From assembly GCA_033961575.1 (NCBI GenBank), contig CM066737.1:95570709-95634708 (forward strand): a DNA stretch of 64,000 nt. Direction: 5' to 3'. Below the pieces are notes generated by a model. That model did not search any database and had not been told where the DNA came from. It saw nothing but the letters and a program-made list of their open reading frames with translations. The DNA comes from Aselliscus stoliczkanus (taxonomy: Eukaryota > Chordata > Mammalia > Chiroptera > Hipposideridae). Shown here piece by piece: positions 1-11,906 of the stretch; the first letter of the stretch is position 1; each line of letters starts with the position of its first letter. The position numbers and the translations under genes were made by a program.

Positions 1-670
1 TTGTACAATAAGCTGGAGCTGGGGTGGGGTAGTTATTGCCTTGGGAAATCAGTTAAGTAAAATTTCTAGCCCCAAAAGTAGGATAACATCACAGCATTAT
101 TTAAAGTAAGTTAAGAGAAAAACTAGAAATAATCCAAACGTGTTAACCAAAGAATTGGAAAGTTGTGCAGTCATCACAAGTGCTTTTTTGCAGGCATCAT
201 AACTCCTGTTTACGACAAGCTTAAAACAACATATTGTCAAGGAATTTTGTCAAGGTTGTAGCTTCCCAACATCTTTGGAACACCCTCCTATGGTGGTTCT
301 GCCACCATGGTAGAAGCCAGAAAACTGGCTTTGTCAGATAAGTTTACACATGACCTACAGTTCATCCATCAGACATACCAAAGGAAGACTTTGATTCCAA
401 AGTGAGTAATGTGAAGAAGTAGGAAACACTTTGGAATCCACTTTCTGGTGAGGGTGGCATCAGCTTCCAGCATTCAGAGGTTCTGGTATCCAGTCCTCAG
501 TATCAAAAATGCAAGTTGTGGGTCTATGTCCAGTGGTCTTCAGAGGTGTGGTTTGACCATTATTCCTAGCCGAGTATCCCTTCAGCTCAACACTCTGGCC
601 CTCTCAGAGATTTGTGAACTATCTAATTTTCTTTAATTAATTCCCTTACTGCTTGCATGCTTGTTCTGGT
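1..670. other. No feature recognised
   Basis: No gene or repeat family could be assigned. The short reading frames here are not convincing. Confidence 0.5.
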
Positions 671-1280
671 ACTTTTGCTGTGGAACAAGTCACCCTAAAA
701 TTTAGTGGATTGCATGGCTTAAAGTGGGGTTTCTTGACCTTGGCACAATTGAAATTTTAGGCCAGATAATTCTTGGTTGTGTGGGGCTCTCCTGTGTCCT
801 GTAGGATGTTTAGCAGCAACCCTGGTCTCTACGCACTAGATGCCAGGAACAGCAGCCCCTCAAGTTGTGACAACCAAAAATAATGTCTCCAGACATTGCC
901 AATGTCCCTTGGACACAAACCCCGCCTTGGTTGAGAACCATTGGCTTAAAACAACAATCAAGTATTAGAGAATGCTTTGGCTGGGAGAGTCTGGCTTAGG
1001 GTGTCTCGGGGAGCTGCAGTCAAATGGTGATGAGAGCTGGGGGCTAGTGAGGAATCTTCCACTTCTCATGTAGTCTCAGAGCCTCTCCTCATGGTCTCTT
1101 TGTATGGGCTACTTTGGAGTTCTTCACAGCATGGCGACCTCAGGTTAGTTGAAATGCTTATGTGGGAGCTTAATGCTTCAAGAGTGTGTACCAAAAGAAC
1201 TGGGTAATGCATTGTGTGACCTAGTCTCATAAGTCACATGTTACCACTCCCACCATAGTCATAAAATTCAAGGGGAGGAC
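671..1280 (+). mobile_element. Ancient interspersed repeat split by a MER20 insertion
   Basis: Matches the old mammalian repeat with TTAGTGG..GGCTTAAAACAACA, followed by GACCTAGTCTCATAAGTCAC near its end. A second piece of the same family is at about 11205-11760. I am not sure of the family name; it is probably LTR-derived. Confidence 0.5.
724..942 (-). mobile_element. MER20 hAT transposon with intact 8-bp target duplication
   Basis: Carries the MER20 phrases GTAGGATGTTTAGCAGCA, TTGTGACAACCAAAAAT and GTCTCCAGACATTGCC, ending GGTTGAGAACCATT. It is flanked by the 8-bp direct repeat GGCTTAAA (716-723 and 943-950), the size expected for hAT elements. Confidence 0.85.
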
Positions 1281-1579
1281 ATACATGTGTAAAAGTCAAT
1301 CAAGGTATATAGTGGATTAGTGCCCTTTAAGTACTTTATTTCATCCCTCAATCAAAAGTAGAAATACAATTCCTCATCTGTTTAAAGTAGCCATTGGATT
1401 CTGTCAGTTACAACTAAGACCCTCATCTAAGAAAGAAGGTAGCTCTCACTCCTGGGAGGCCAAGGCTCGCAACACAGCCACCATGCCCCTGTGTGGCTGG
1501 CCCCTCTGCAAATTAAGCCCACTGGAAAGCCATCATCTCCCCCCAGGATGCACCCAGGAGAATTTTCCTACAGGAAAGA

Positions 1580-2640
1580 AGTCCACAAGCAAGCATTGTA
1601 ACCCTAAAATATTAAAAGCTGAGAAACCAAAAAATGTAGCTGTTGAATGTATCAGTGAATAGCAGACTATACACAGCTGAAAGATAAATCAGAAAGCTGA
1701 AAGGTTACATTGAGGAACTTTCCCAGAACACAGCATAAAGAGATAAAGGGATGAAAAGAATGAGGAGAATTGTAAAGACAAATGGAGGAAAGATTCAGTA
1801 GTTATAAGAATCCTCTAAAAGTTATTTCCAAAGGGAGATAAAGCAACATTCAAATAACAGTCAAGACAGTTCAATTCCCAGAATTGAACCCAAACACAAG
1901 TCTTAGATTGAAGAGAGACCTCTAACTGCTAATCAGTACTTTAAAAAATAACAAAACAACACATCTAGACATTGTGGCAAATTTTCAGAACAAGAAAGAT
2001 AAAAGAGCTGCCTAAAAGCTACCAGAACAAAAAACCTGGGAAAAAAAAGGAACTGATGTGAGACTTTGCATCAGCAAAATGGATACAAAAATATTGATAA
2101 CTGCTGAAGTCAAGTGATAGATAAATACACAGGGCTTCATTATATTATTCCCTCTGCTTTTCTGTGAGATTAAATTTTTTCATAGTAAAAAGGTTTCTTT
2201 TTTGTTTCTCTTCATGTTTTTCTGTGGATGCAAGAAGATAATAGGGTAATATCTGCAAAGTGCTGAGGGGAAATATCTTTTAACTTTGAATTCTATATCC
2301 ATTTATATTGTCAAAGAATGAGGGCAAAATAAAGACACTTTTAAATTACAAGGACTCAAAAATGTTAACATACCAGATGCTACAAGAGAACTTCAACAAG
2401 GAGAAAAATGAAAGGAAAAGAAGTAATGGGATGCAAGAAGCAAATCCACAAAATATGTGATAAATCGAAATTATTGTTGTTTACAAAACTTATGGTCTTT
2501 AACACCAAACTGTGACTAAAATTCAAGCTACATTAACATAGAAGTGGTAGGAGAGAGGTGGAAGGGGTGGAGTTTAGGGAAACAAAAGCTTCTAAGGGTC
2601 TCATTTTGCCCAAATTAGTTATACCGAAACTAATGGACCT
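1580..2640 (+). mobile_element. Degenerate L1/HAL1 remnant
   Basis: Purine-rich sequence with phrases of the L1 ORF1 C-terminal coding region (TGCAAAGTGCTGAGGGGAAA, then TTGAATTCTATATCC and AGAATGAGGGCAAAATAAAG). No intact frame. 1281-1580 has no recognised feature. Confidence 0.6.
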
Positions 2641-2647
2641 TTACAGG

Positions 2648-2795
2648 AGTGTTCCTCAACCTTTAATGTGTATACAAATCATCTGAGGCTTTTGTTAAAG
2701 AGCAGTTTTGGCAATTCTCGGGTGGCCTGAGATTCTGCATTTAAAACACACTCCACAGACCACACTCGGAGCAACGAGGCTTTAGCCTGTATTGC
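2648..2795 (+). mobile_element. MER5A-like remnant
   Basis: Diverged copy with GTTCCTCAACCTTTAATGTG at one end, CTGAGATTCTGCATTT inside and CCACACTCGGAGCAACGAGG at the other. Confidence 0.5.
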
Positions 2796-3019
2796 GGTTA
2801 AGAACCGTGTTGACTCAGGGTGAATATATGCTAAATTTCTCTCACTCTCTTTCCAAAATGTAAAAATGATAAACACAGTGTTTCAGAAAATATTCAGGAA
2901 CATAACATTTAAAATCATGGACCAGAAAAGAAGTGGAAACCCATAGCACTAAATGGTAGCTTAACATGTGGGCCTATAGAGACCAGGAAGGACCTAACCC
3001 AGACAGTAGAGTCTGGAGT

Positions 3020-3460
3020 TTCTTTTTGTTTTGTTTTCATTTTAATTTTTTTCTGTTTTATTGAGGTATAATTGACATACAGCATTGTATAAGTTTAAGG
3101 TATACAACATCATGGCTTTGACTTATATATAGCATGAAATGATTACCACAGTAATTTTACTGAACATCCAATATCTCATGCAGATACCCACCCGCCTCCT
3201 AAAAAAGAAAAATATTTGCTTTTTCCTTGCGATGAAAACATTCAGGATCTACTCTCTCAGCAATTTTCAAATATACCATACAGCAGTATTAGCTGTAGTC
3301 CTCATGTTATACATTACATCCCCAGTACTTATCTTATATTGGGTTGTCGGAAAAGTCATGACGCATTTTTGCAATGAAAAACACAGAAAAAAATACGTTG
3401 TGACTTTTCCGACAACCCAATACCTTTTGACTGCAAGTCTGGCATTTCAACTCCAACCAA
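3020..3460 (-). mobile_element. L1 3' UTR fragment, antisense, with mariner insertion
   Basis: TTATTGAGGTATAATTGACA and ATTACCACAGTAATTTTACT are typical of old L1 3' ends read on the minus strand. The copy is interrupted by the 82-bp mariner element. 3461-3930 and 4420-4640 hold old unassigned repeat sequence. Confidence 0.6.
3339..3420. mobile_element. 82-bp mariner-type MITE
   Basis: Both ends read TTGGGTTGTCGGAAAAGTCA inward, identical over 20 bases and similar for about ten more. It is flanked by TA at 3337-3338 and 3421-3422, the target duplication of Tc1/mariner elements. Almost the whole element can fold as one hairpin. Confidence 0.9.
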
Positions 3461-3944
3461 GGAATAAGGAACCACCACACCCCCAGTCCCAGTGGAGAAA
3501 TGGATGCTCTGAGCTCATGCTCCCCCAGCTATATTTGAAGGCGGAACAAGCCCTGCCTATCTGCTTGGGAGTGGAGCTAGAAACAAACTGCTTGCCTGCA
3601 ATACAGCAAGAAAGCAGAGAGATTTGCATAAGCAGCTACCAGGTATGCCTTTAGTGTGGGCTCCTGGTCTGGGACTGTGTCATGCCCACAGGGCCAAAGC
3701 CCTGAGTCATTTTGCCCTCATGAAGCAATCATAAAACTACAAAGAGTGGGAACAATGTGTGGGAAAGGGGGGAAAAAGCCTCCATTAAGATGAGCATTCA
3801 AAAAACAAAAATTGCAAAGGCCACAATGAAACTTGACACCACAAAGAAAAGCCAACATATAAGAGGAGTCACATAAAATACAGGAGAAATAATAGAACAA
3901 TCTGGAAAGGATTGTAAAATAAATGTATTTAAAATGAATGTACA

Positions 3945-4403
3945 GGGCTGGCCGAGTGGCGCATTGGTTAAGAGCTGGTTTTGGGATGCCAGCGGCCCCG
4001 GTTCGGATCCCACATATGAGGGCCAGTGACACTGCCCTCTACAGCTAACAACAGCTCTACCTGGAGCTGGGCTGTGAGCCCCGGCGATGGTGTAGGCTGC
4101 AGCCCCTGCTGCAGTGGGCTGCCATAGGCTACAGTGAGCGGCCAGCAGCCAGCGTCAGCGGCAGGCAGCTAGTGCGAGCTGCCAATAGCCGCAGAGAGCG
4201 ACCATCCAGAGGCTGGCAATAAATCTGCCTCATCCTGGAAGAGCGCAATGACGATACCAACAGTGAAGCAACGTCCTCCACAACAAGACTGAAGAACAAA
4301 AAAAAAAAAAGACAACTTATCTGTTCCCCTTCCCCAATTCCCCAACTCTGTTCCCCTCCCATAATTCCCCAATAAAATCTTTAAAACAATAAAATAATAA
4401 AAT
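3945..4403 (+). mobile_element. Long-form tRNA-related SINE
   Basis: Head GGGCTGGCCGAGTGGCGCAT, B-box-like GGTTCGGATCC, tail CCCCAATAAAATCTTTAAAA. Flanked by AAAATGAATGTACA at 3931-3944 and 4404-4417. Confidence 0.95.
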
Positions 4404-4644
4404 AAAATGAATGTACAAAAGCAGGTGGCTATGAATCAAGAACAGACAAAAATCTTGGAAATTAAAAAAAAAACCTGAAGCAATTTTTAGATGGTGTATT
4501 AGTCAAGGTCCAGTCAGGAAAAGAAAAATCTTTCTACATCATTTCAGCAGAGGAACTTCACACAAGGAATTTATTACACAGGTGATAGAGGAACTGAGAA
4601 GGCAAGAGGGAATGGTGAGGCATTCCAGAGATTAAAAACAGCAG

Positions 4645-5094
4645 GGGGCCAGCCGAGTGGCATGTTGGTTAAGAGTTGGCTTGGGAGTGTCAGCTCTGTG
4701 CAGCAGGGCCCCGGTTCGGATCCCACATGAGGGCCAGTGACGCTGGACCCTCTACAGCTAAGATGGTGAACAAAAGCTCAACCTGGAGCTGGGCTGCCGT
4801 GAGTCTCCTGCAAAGGCTTAGGCTGCAGTGGGGCTGCAGTGGGCTGCTGTAAGCTACCGTGAGCTGCCAAGAGCCACTGTGAGCGGCCAGGATAGCCAAC
4901 GAGTGACTGCCTCCCCCAGGATGAGTGCAATGATCACAATCCCAACATGGGCCAGTGAAGTGCCGTCCTCCACAACTAGCCTGAAGAACAAAAGGACAGC
5001 AACTTGTCTGTTCCCCTTCCCGGATTCCCCAACGCTGTTCCCCTCCCCCAATTCCCTAATAAAATCTTTTTTAAAAAAAAGAAAAAGAAAAAAA
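4645..5094 (+). mobile_element. Long-form SINE
   Basis: Same head, body and AATAAAATCTTTT tail as the copy at 3945, more diverged, ending in an A/G-rich tail. The flanking 5095-5560 segment is not recognised. Confidence 0.9.
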
Positions 5095-5559
5095 CCAGCA
5101 AGAAGCTGCTACCACCCCTATGGCTGAAGGGACACTAGAGGAGGTTGTATTAGAACCTCCATTTAGAGCCATCTGATGGAAAGTGGAGCCCCAGCAAGAG
5201 ATGCAACTGTGGAAGGTACAGCTATCTGGCAGGAGATGGAGGCATAGTTGCTTCCAGAGACATTGCCCAAAGCTGAGACACAGAGAGAAAAATATCCTAG
5301 TTTCTCCCCTCCTTCTCCTCCAGATTCATCTGCCAATACCTCCCTTTGGCCAAATCAACCCAGAAGAGATTATGGGATACATAGTTCCTTGCAACATAGA
5401 GCAGGGAATGAATCTGAGAACAAACTGACAAATCCCCAACATAGTGAGATAAACAAAAGCATGGGCACAAAAAATGAATTGGTGATTTAGGAGACAGAGC
5501 TTCTGAAATCACTCAGAGGCAGAATGGTCATAAAAAGATTTAAAATATGAAAAAGTACT

Positions 5560-7145
5560 TAGGAGCTAGGGAAATAGATTGAGAGGCACCAAAACATATT
5601 TAATGAAAGTTCCAGAGAGTGAAACTAGAAAGAATCAGGAAGTAGCAATATTTAAGGAGATAATGTCTGAGAATTTTCCAGAAATGAAGCAAGACAGAGT
5701 CCCTATATTGAAAAAGCTATTTCCAGAAAATGAGCTGTATTATTTGTACCAACCATCCCACTGAAAACAACTAAAAATATGGATAAAATGTTTTAAATCT
5801 TAAGAGCATTAAAAAGCTAATGAAAAAGTAAGGAAATACCAGGCCAAGTGTAAGCAGGAGCCTATGGAAGGAGTTTCAAAGCCCAGAATCACTTTTATCC
5901 CAAAGGATTTGCTAATAAGGAACACTTGTGCTTCAATTTTAGTGGCTTCGTGGGGGAAATTTGGACATAGAACAATGCCAGGGCCTGCCCAAGGTAGAGA
6001 AAGTATAGGCAGACCTCGGAGAAAATGCAGGTTCGGTTCCAGACCACCGCAATACAGTGAAAATCGCAGTAAAGCGAGTTGTAATCTTTTTGATGGTGGA
6101 GGGTCTTGCCTTTGACTTGTACAAAACACATCTGTGGAGCGAAATAAACCAAAGCACAATAAAATGAGGTATGTCTGTAATCCGAGCCCTTTCCCATGTT
6201 AAGCTGGAACCCCACTGGGTTGGCAATATTTAGAGCAAGAAAAAAAAAAAGGGAAGGAAAAATCCTTCCCTGTGAAGTTGTGACCATGAACTTGCAGCTC
6301 AGGTTCACATCGCCTGAGTAGTTCTGGGAAATTAGAGCTGTGTACCTGGTTTCAAGTGGCTCCAGATTGGGGCTGCCTCAAGAAAAAAGAGCAAATACAA
6401 AATTTTTTTGGAGAAAAGCAGCTTCATCCTATGCTTCAGTGAATCTCCAAAATAAATTTTCAAGTACAGTAATCAGTATAAAGTAAAAAAATAACCAAAC
6501 ATATAGGAGAACAAGTCACCATGAGTTGAACTAGTTGAAACAACAGACTGCAGAATCAGATTTACCAAAACTTCAGACAGAGATTAATTGGGGGGAAAAT
6601 GCTTAATTTAAAGAAATAAAATCCGTGATTGAAAATATCTACAAGCAGAAAAAAGTATAAAATGTGACCCTTCTTGGTTTCCAATACCATTCTCTAATAA
6701 AAGATACCAGGGCTCCTTGGAGAAATGATTGTTTCTAGAATTGGGGCATCTTGAAGTGCCAGAAAGTAAGGAAACGCTCAAAAAAACAAAATCATGGGAG
6801 TATCTCAAAGGAACACTGGAGGCAACCAGAAAGAGCTACGGATGGCCAAAGCTGGAACAATTGGGGCAAAAAAAAAAACAAAATAAAAAATGTAGAGTTG
6901 AACTCTAACCTAAAATTATATTTATAAAATAAATATCCATGAGTCCATACTGATACAAAACTTGAAAAAAAATTAATTTTTCAACAGAACAAGTTAGAAG
7001 AAAATGAAATAAAAACTGCCTATCCCAAATTATATATTTAATGAAAATATCCTTCAAAAATGAAGGTGAAAGAAAAATATTTTCAGACACGAGACTGATG
7101 GAATTCCTCACCAGCAGAATTTCCTTAAAGGAAATACTAAAAGGT
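5560..7145 (+). mobile_element. HAL1/L1 ORF1-derived remnant with Tigger insertion
   Basis: GATAATGTCTGAGAATTTTCC matches the conserved TENFP region of L1 ORF1. Further on, GTGCTTCAATTTTAGTGG and, near 7020-7140, AAGGAAATACTAAAAGGTGT resemble the ORF1 C-terminal coding region. All frames are broken. Confidence 0.55.
6006..6177. mobile_element. Tigger1-derived MITE (pogo family)
   Basis: Left end TAGGCAGACCTCGG and right end GAGGTATGTCTG are the Tigger1 terminal repeats. Internal phrases GGTTCGGTTCCAGACCACCG and GGTGGAGGGTCTTGCC are also Tigger1. TA dinucleotides flank it at 6004-6005 and 6178-6179. The central transposase is deleted. Confidence 0.8.
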
Positions 7146-8550
7146 GTCCTTCAGGCAGAAGGAAAATAATCCCAGATGGAAGTTTGGATTTGCAGGAAGG
7201 AATGAAGAGCAAGGAGAGTGACTATGTGGGCAGTTCTAAAGTCACACTGACTGTACACTATGATAATCATGTTTTGAGAGGCTTCATATACACAACTACC
7301 ATGGCATTTAGGTCAGGAGGGGTATAAATTGAATATTCTAAGGTCCCTGTATGGTCCTGGAAGTAGATAACAATACCATTTAACATCAGACTCTCCTAAA
7401 TTAAAGATGCGTGTTTCATCTCCATTACAACTGAGCATGTGACCCTGAAAAGAAGTGCAAGAATGTTCCTAGCAGCAGTATTTGAGACAGTCCCAGATGT
7501 TGATAGAAAATGGATAAATAAATTGAAGTATAGTTATCCAACGGAACAAAACAGAGCCAAAGAGCTCCAGAGAGTCCCCATAAGTGGAGTAGCTTGACGA
7601 TCTTTCCCAGCACGGCCACTGGAATGAATGAATTAATTTGCTTCACTCCCTTTAGGATTAAAAGATTAAAAGTTCCAGAAGACTGACTCACCCTCACATA
7701 CTTCAGGCAACATGCTGACACTTTGGCTCTATTGCAAAGATTAGAGGAAGAATCTGGCAGATAGAGCCTTCAGGGGCCTCTTTAGTTTCTGCAGCAGGAG
7801 TTCTGCCAGACCCTCAATTTATCATTCCACTAAGATTGTACGCACCCAGGGAATTGCCCAGAAGTAATCATGCTTGCTGTTAGGAGGAATGAGTGCCTGT
7901 TGGGTGGTACCCCCTTCCCTCTCAAAACAGTCCGTCTCTTTGGTCGCTCATTATTCACATAACCCATCTTCCCTTACATACACTTCCCAAAATTCTGTTA
8001 TCTAAAATAATGGGATTTTCCCCTTTACAACATAAAATGTACTCACACTTCCCAAAGAGAGACACACCAAAGTCCTCTCCGTTTCTGTATCCAGCTGCAA
8101 GATAAAGATCTTTGGATCAGATGTGTTCCTCTTTGAATTCCATCACAATTCTGTAACCTACAGTCTAAAGAGCAAGTGTCTCCATCTTCATCTCTATTGA
8201 GAAAGGAACCAGTCAAAGATATGAGAAATTCTTTAAAATACATAAATATACATATTTGGCAAGGAAGGAAATCTGAGGATCTGCAATAGTCTTTGTTTTC
8301 GCAACTAGTTGTGAGGTTTCCCTCCTGCATCATACAATCTTAATCCCTCCTGCTTTGCTGTGTGAGCTGTCCCAAACTGTAATCCCTGAGAGTCTGTGCT
8401 CTTATCTGTTCGGCCTGTTCAGGCGTCCAGCAGTCTCCCATTAACTTTACCCAGGGGAGCCCCTGGACTTCCATCCATCTTCTGCCTTACCCCCATAAGG
8501 TGGCAGCAACATATTTTGCATTGATCAGAGGCAAATAACCAAGCCAATAT
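7146..8550. other. Mostly unassigned; L1-like 3' piece near 7425-7560
   Basis: GCAGTATTTGAGACAGTCCC with GAAAATGGATAAATAAATTG resembles the L1 ORF2 3' region. I see nothing else to support here. Confidence 0.4.
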
Positions 8551-8568
8551 CATAAGCCCCTTGTTTTT

Positions 8569-8765
8569 TTTCTTTATTTGTTATTTAATTTTATTGGGGA
8601 ATGGCCATGGTCATTGGTTACACATTGCTCTCGTGCTAAAATGGCATAATTGACTCTTTTAGGGAGGGCACAGCTCACAGTGGCCCATGTGAAAAGCAAA
8701 CTGGCAATCATGGTGTTATCAGCACCATGCTCTAACCAACTGAGGCTAACCAGTCACCCTACGAC
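8569..8765 (-). mobile_element. VES/Rhin-1-type bat SINE
   Basis: On the minus strand the head reads GGTTAGAGCATGGTGCTGAT then AACACCA, followed by GGGCCACTGTGAGCTGTGCC, and a tail ATTCCCCAATAAAAT. Flanked by CCCCTTGTTTTT at 8557-8568 and 8766-8777. The tail resembles that of the long-form SINE. Confidence 0.85.
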
Positions 8766-9049
8766 CCCCTTGTTTTTGACTTTGCACAGTAGTATTGGGA
8801 AGAGGCAGACAGTTTGTGTACTGGATAACCCCAATCGCTCTGTAGATTAATGTTCTTGATGAAACCAGTGGGTCTTCCTCATCCGAAACAGGGAGGCTGC
8901 ATGTGACCTCACTTTCTCACAGGCTGTCCTAGTGCTCTCTGCAATGGGCAGCTGATGCTCTCAGAACAGTATGCAACTCCCATAGGTAGTTGGCATGCAA
9001 GCTCAGATCCGCACCCCGCACCCCCCAAAAAAACTGCTCTCATAGGAGC

Positions 9050-9600
9050 CATATATAAAGGGAGAAAACTTGCCAATAAATATACAAAAAGATTTTCAAC
9101 CTCACTAATAAGCAAGGGAATACAAACTGAAACAACAAGAAATCATTTTTCACCCACCAGATTGGAAAATATGACATTTTGGCAAGACTCAGGGCAAACA
9201 GGCACTTTCCTTACTGCAGGAAATCTAAAGTGGCACAGCCATTTTGTCAAGCAATTTGGCAGTGTCGCTAAAACTAAAAATGTGCATATTATGTGACCCA
9301 GCATCTCCCCTCTAAGGCCTTCTGCCCTAGAAAACATTCTAGCATAGACAGGTAGGAGATGTTCACTGAAGCATGGTGTATAATAGTGAAAATCTGGAAA
9401 CAACCTAAAGGTCATTGTATGAGATAGATAAGTAAAACATGGGGCTTTCATATCATAGCCAGGAATGAACTAGATCCACATGTATCAACAGGGATTTCAA
9501 AACTGGATGAGATGGTTGACTGAACAAAAAGCAAAGAGGAGTGAAAAATGTCAATGATCTTGCAAGAGAGTATTATTTTTGTAAAAACAAGCACATGCAT
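9050..9600 (+). mobile_element. L1 ORF2 3'-end fragment
   Basis: AAATATACAAAAAGATTTTC, the CACCAGATTGG region and GGAAACAACCTAAAGGTCAT are well-known L1 3' phrases. 8778-9050 is unassigned. Confidence 0.65.
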
Positions 9601-9628
9601 GTTTATATGTTTTTTTAAGTTCTGGAAA

Positions 9629-10776
9629 TGTTGTCGGAGAGTGGGCCTTTCTCGGCGCAGAGTCCAGGTCCTTGGCAACTCGAGCAAAGAATTGAACGAG
9701 ATACCAGAGTAAAGTAGTAAAATAAGTAGTTTATTAGAAAAGACAGTACATCCAGACTAGAGGATGGCCTAAGGGCCCATTACCAAAGAGTGTGGAGGGG
9801 GCATATGCAAAGGTGAGGCTAAAGAGAAGAAGTAGCAGCAGAAGTAGCAGTAGCAGCCGCGCTCTTCCCTCCCAGGACTTGGGGTTTTTATCCTTTTTCT
9901 CCAGGATGGGCTGTTCTTCCTGGGCGTAGGACCACTTGATTGGCCCCTGTGATTAACAAGATGTCCTATGTAAGTGTGAGTGACTGGTCTGATCTAGTTG
10001 GATATTTTGCACCCATTTGCTCTTCCCGCAGGGGTAGGTAATTACAATACAAAGAGGAGTTTTGGGTGGAGAGGGGATGTCCCCAGGTGGTCACACTATG
10101 GGACGTGCAGGAATGCAGAGACCCAATGCCTGCCTCTAACTACCTGCCTAGGTTTTCCTTGAGAGACGTGATCCCCATAAAATCTCTATGGGAAGCTGAG
10201 GGACAGGAGGTCTCTTCTTCTGTATCTGCTTCCTGCTGGGCAGGGGCGTAGAGCTGTCCTTGCCTATTGGGGTTCACGGAACTCTCGCCCTAGCTGATCT
10301 CAGATGAGAGGAAGGGGTCTCAAGCTCCAGCTGGAAGACCGTGTTGGCTTCTTGCTTGTTGGGGTATCCCCTGTATCCTCAAGGCTCCTGAATGAGGACA
10401 AAAATATAAATCTGTTAGTTCTTATGAAACTTGTGGCTATTCAGTCCATCACTCAGGTGGAGTCAGTTGTCCGGACACAGAATGGGTTTGACATTTAGCT
10501 TCCTTGCCTGGGGGATATTAGGAAGTCTCAGGCTTTCAAATAGTTATCTGAAGCAGGGCTAGGAGATTTCTATTGTTTCAGATTCAGGAACTAATTTACA
10601 AAGCAATTAAGAAGCAAGGGGGATCTTCCCTCAGAAAAGCAATCAAGGCCCAAGAGCCAAGAAACTGAAGAACTAGGGAGGAGACTTAACATTTTTATAC
10701 TTAACATTTCTATAGAAAAGAAAACATTAAAGTTTTTCAGTGGTGGGGGTTGGTGCTGCTCAGTTGGCCGGTAACA
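9629..10776 (-). mobile_element. Solo LTR of an ERV1-like endogenous retrovirus
   Basis: On the minus strand it begins TGTTACCGG and ends CCGACAACA, giving short terminal inverted repeats with TG..CA ends. It is flanked by GAAA at 9625-9628 and 10777-10780, the 4-bp duplication usual for class I elements. A poly(A) signal is at 9730-9735 on the minus strand, about 100 bp before the U5 end. No internal viral sequence adjoins it. 10781-11200 holds nothing recognised. Confidence 0.65.
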
Positions 10777-11204
10777 GAAAGACTCCCTCCAAACTCCTAA
10801 CAAAGAGTGGAGAGGTGAGGAGAGGGACCTGGATAAGATTACTGTCAAAAAGGACTTAACTTTATCTATAATGTACTCATTTTCGCCAGGAGAATTGTGT
10901 TTATGTTTTATTCTTACCAGTGAAAATTAATAATAAAAAGAATGCATGTTACTCTGGAAAGTATACTTACCTGAAAATGCTCACTCACCTGGTGTGTGAT
11001 GAAGACTTGCCTTGTGTGGCATCCTCTTTGTAGGACGATAGACTGAGTGGCCCCAGAAGCTTCCAGGAGTACTCCCCTGGTGATGCAAGGTCTAACAGGC
11101 TAAGCAGGAAAGCAGAGTAGGAAGTCTTGATGAGGTTTATCAAGCTGGATTCAAACAGAAAACTTCTGAGGCTTTTGAAATCCAACAAGCTGGTGAGCCA
11201 GCAC

Positions 11205-11760
11205 TAGCTCTTAATTAGTTATCTACCGCTGCCTAGCAAATTATACCAAAACATAATGGCTCAAAACAACAACTTTCCTTTTCTCACAGTTTCTGTGGAT
11301 CAGAAACTCGCGCGGCGCTATAATCAAGGTGTCGACTGGGGCTGCAGTTTCATCTGAATGCTCCACGGGGAAGGACCTAATTCCAAGCTTGCTCATGACA
11401 GGACTGGGTCTCTCACAAACTGTGGGACTGAGGGTCTCGGCTTCAACGAGGGTCTTGGTTTCTCGCTGGTTGCTGGCCAGAGGCTGCCCTCATGTGGACC
11501 TGTCCATGGTGTAGCTATAGCATGGCAACTGGCTTCATCAGAACAAACAAGCAAGAGGCATTAAAGAGAGACAGTTTGCGACCAACGCAGAGGCACAGTC
11601 TTTTGTAAGCTGATCGCAGAAGAGACATCCCATAACTTTTACCATATGCTCTTCACTAGAAGCAAGTGGCTACTGCAGCACACACTCAAAGAGAGAAGCT
11701 GTTACCACAGCCCTGTGGTGCCAGGGGGCCGACATCTGACAAGGTCACACTGCCCTGCTC
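11205..11760 (+). mobile_element. Ancient interspersed repeat (same family as 671-1280)
   Basis: TTAGTTATCTACCGCTGCCT, then CAAAACATAATGGCTCAAAA, CTCACAGTTTCTGTGGATCA and GCATGGCAACTGGCTTC. Old and diverged; exact family not assigned. Confidence 0.55.
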
Positions 11761-11906
11761 AGCACTGGATATTAGGAGTGCTGCCTTATGGTTGGTCGTG
11801 TAATGTCTCCTGCCTCTATGAACCCATGTGCCTTTCCTTCTATAGGAGACAATATATTCACTGCATTTGTGACAAGTTCTTATGGTACCCTGATGATAGC
11901 TGGTTG

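Noticed and set aside
3945..4020. tRNA genes suggested by A-box and B-box-like motifs
   Set aside because: All lie in SINE heads with target duplications and A tails, and no anticodon arm folds properly.
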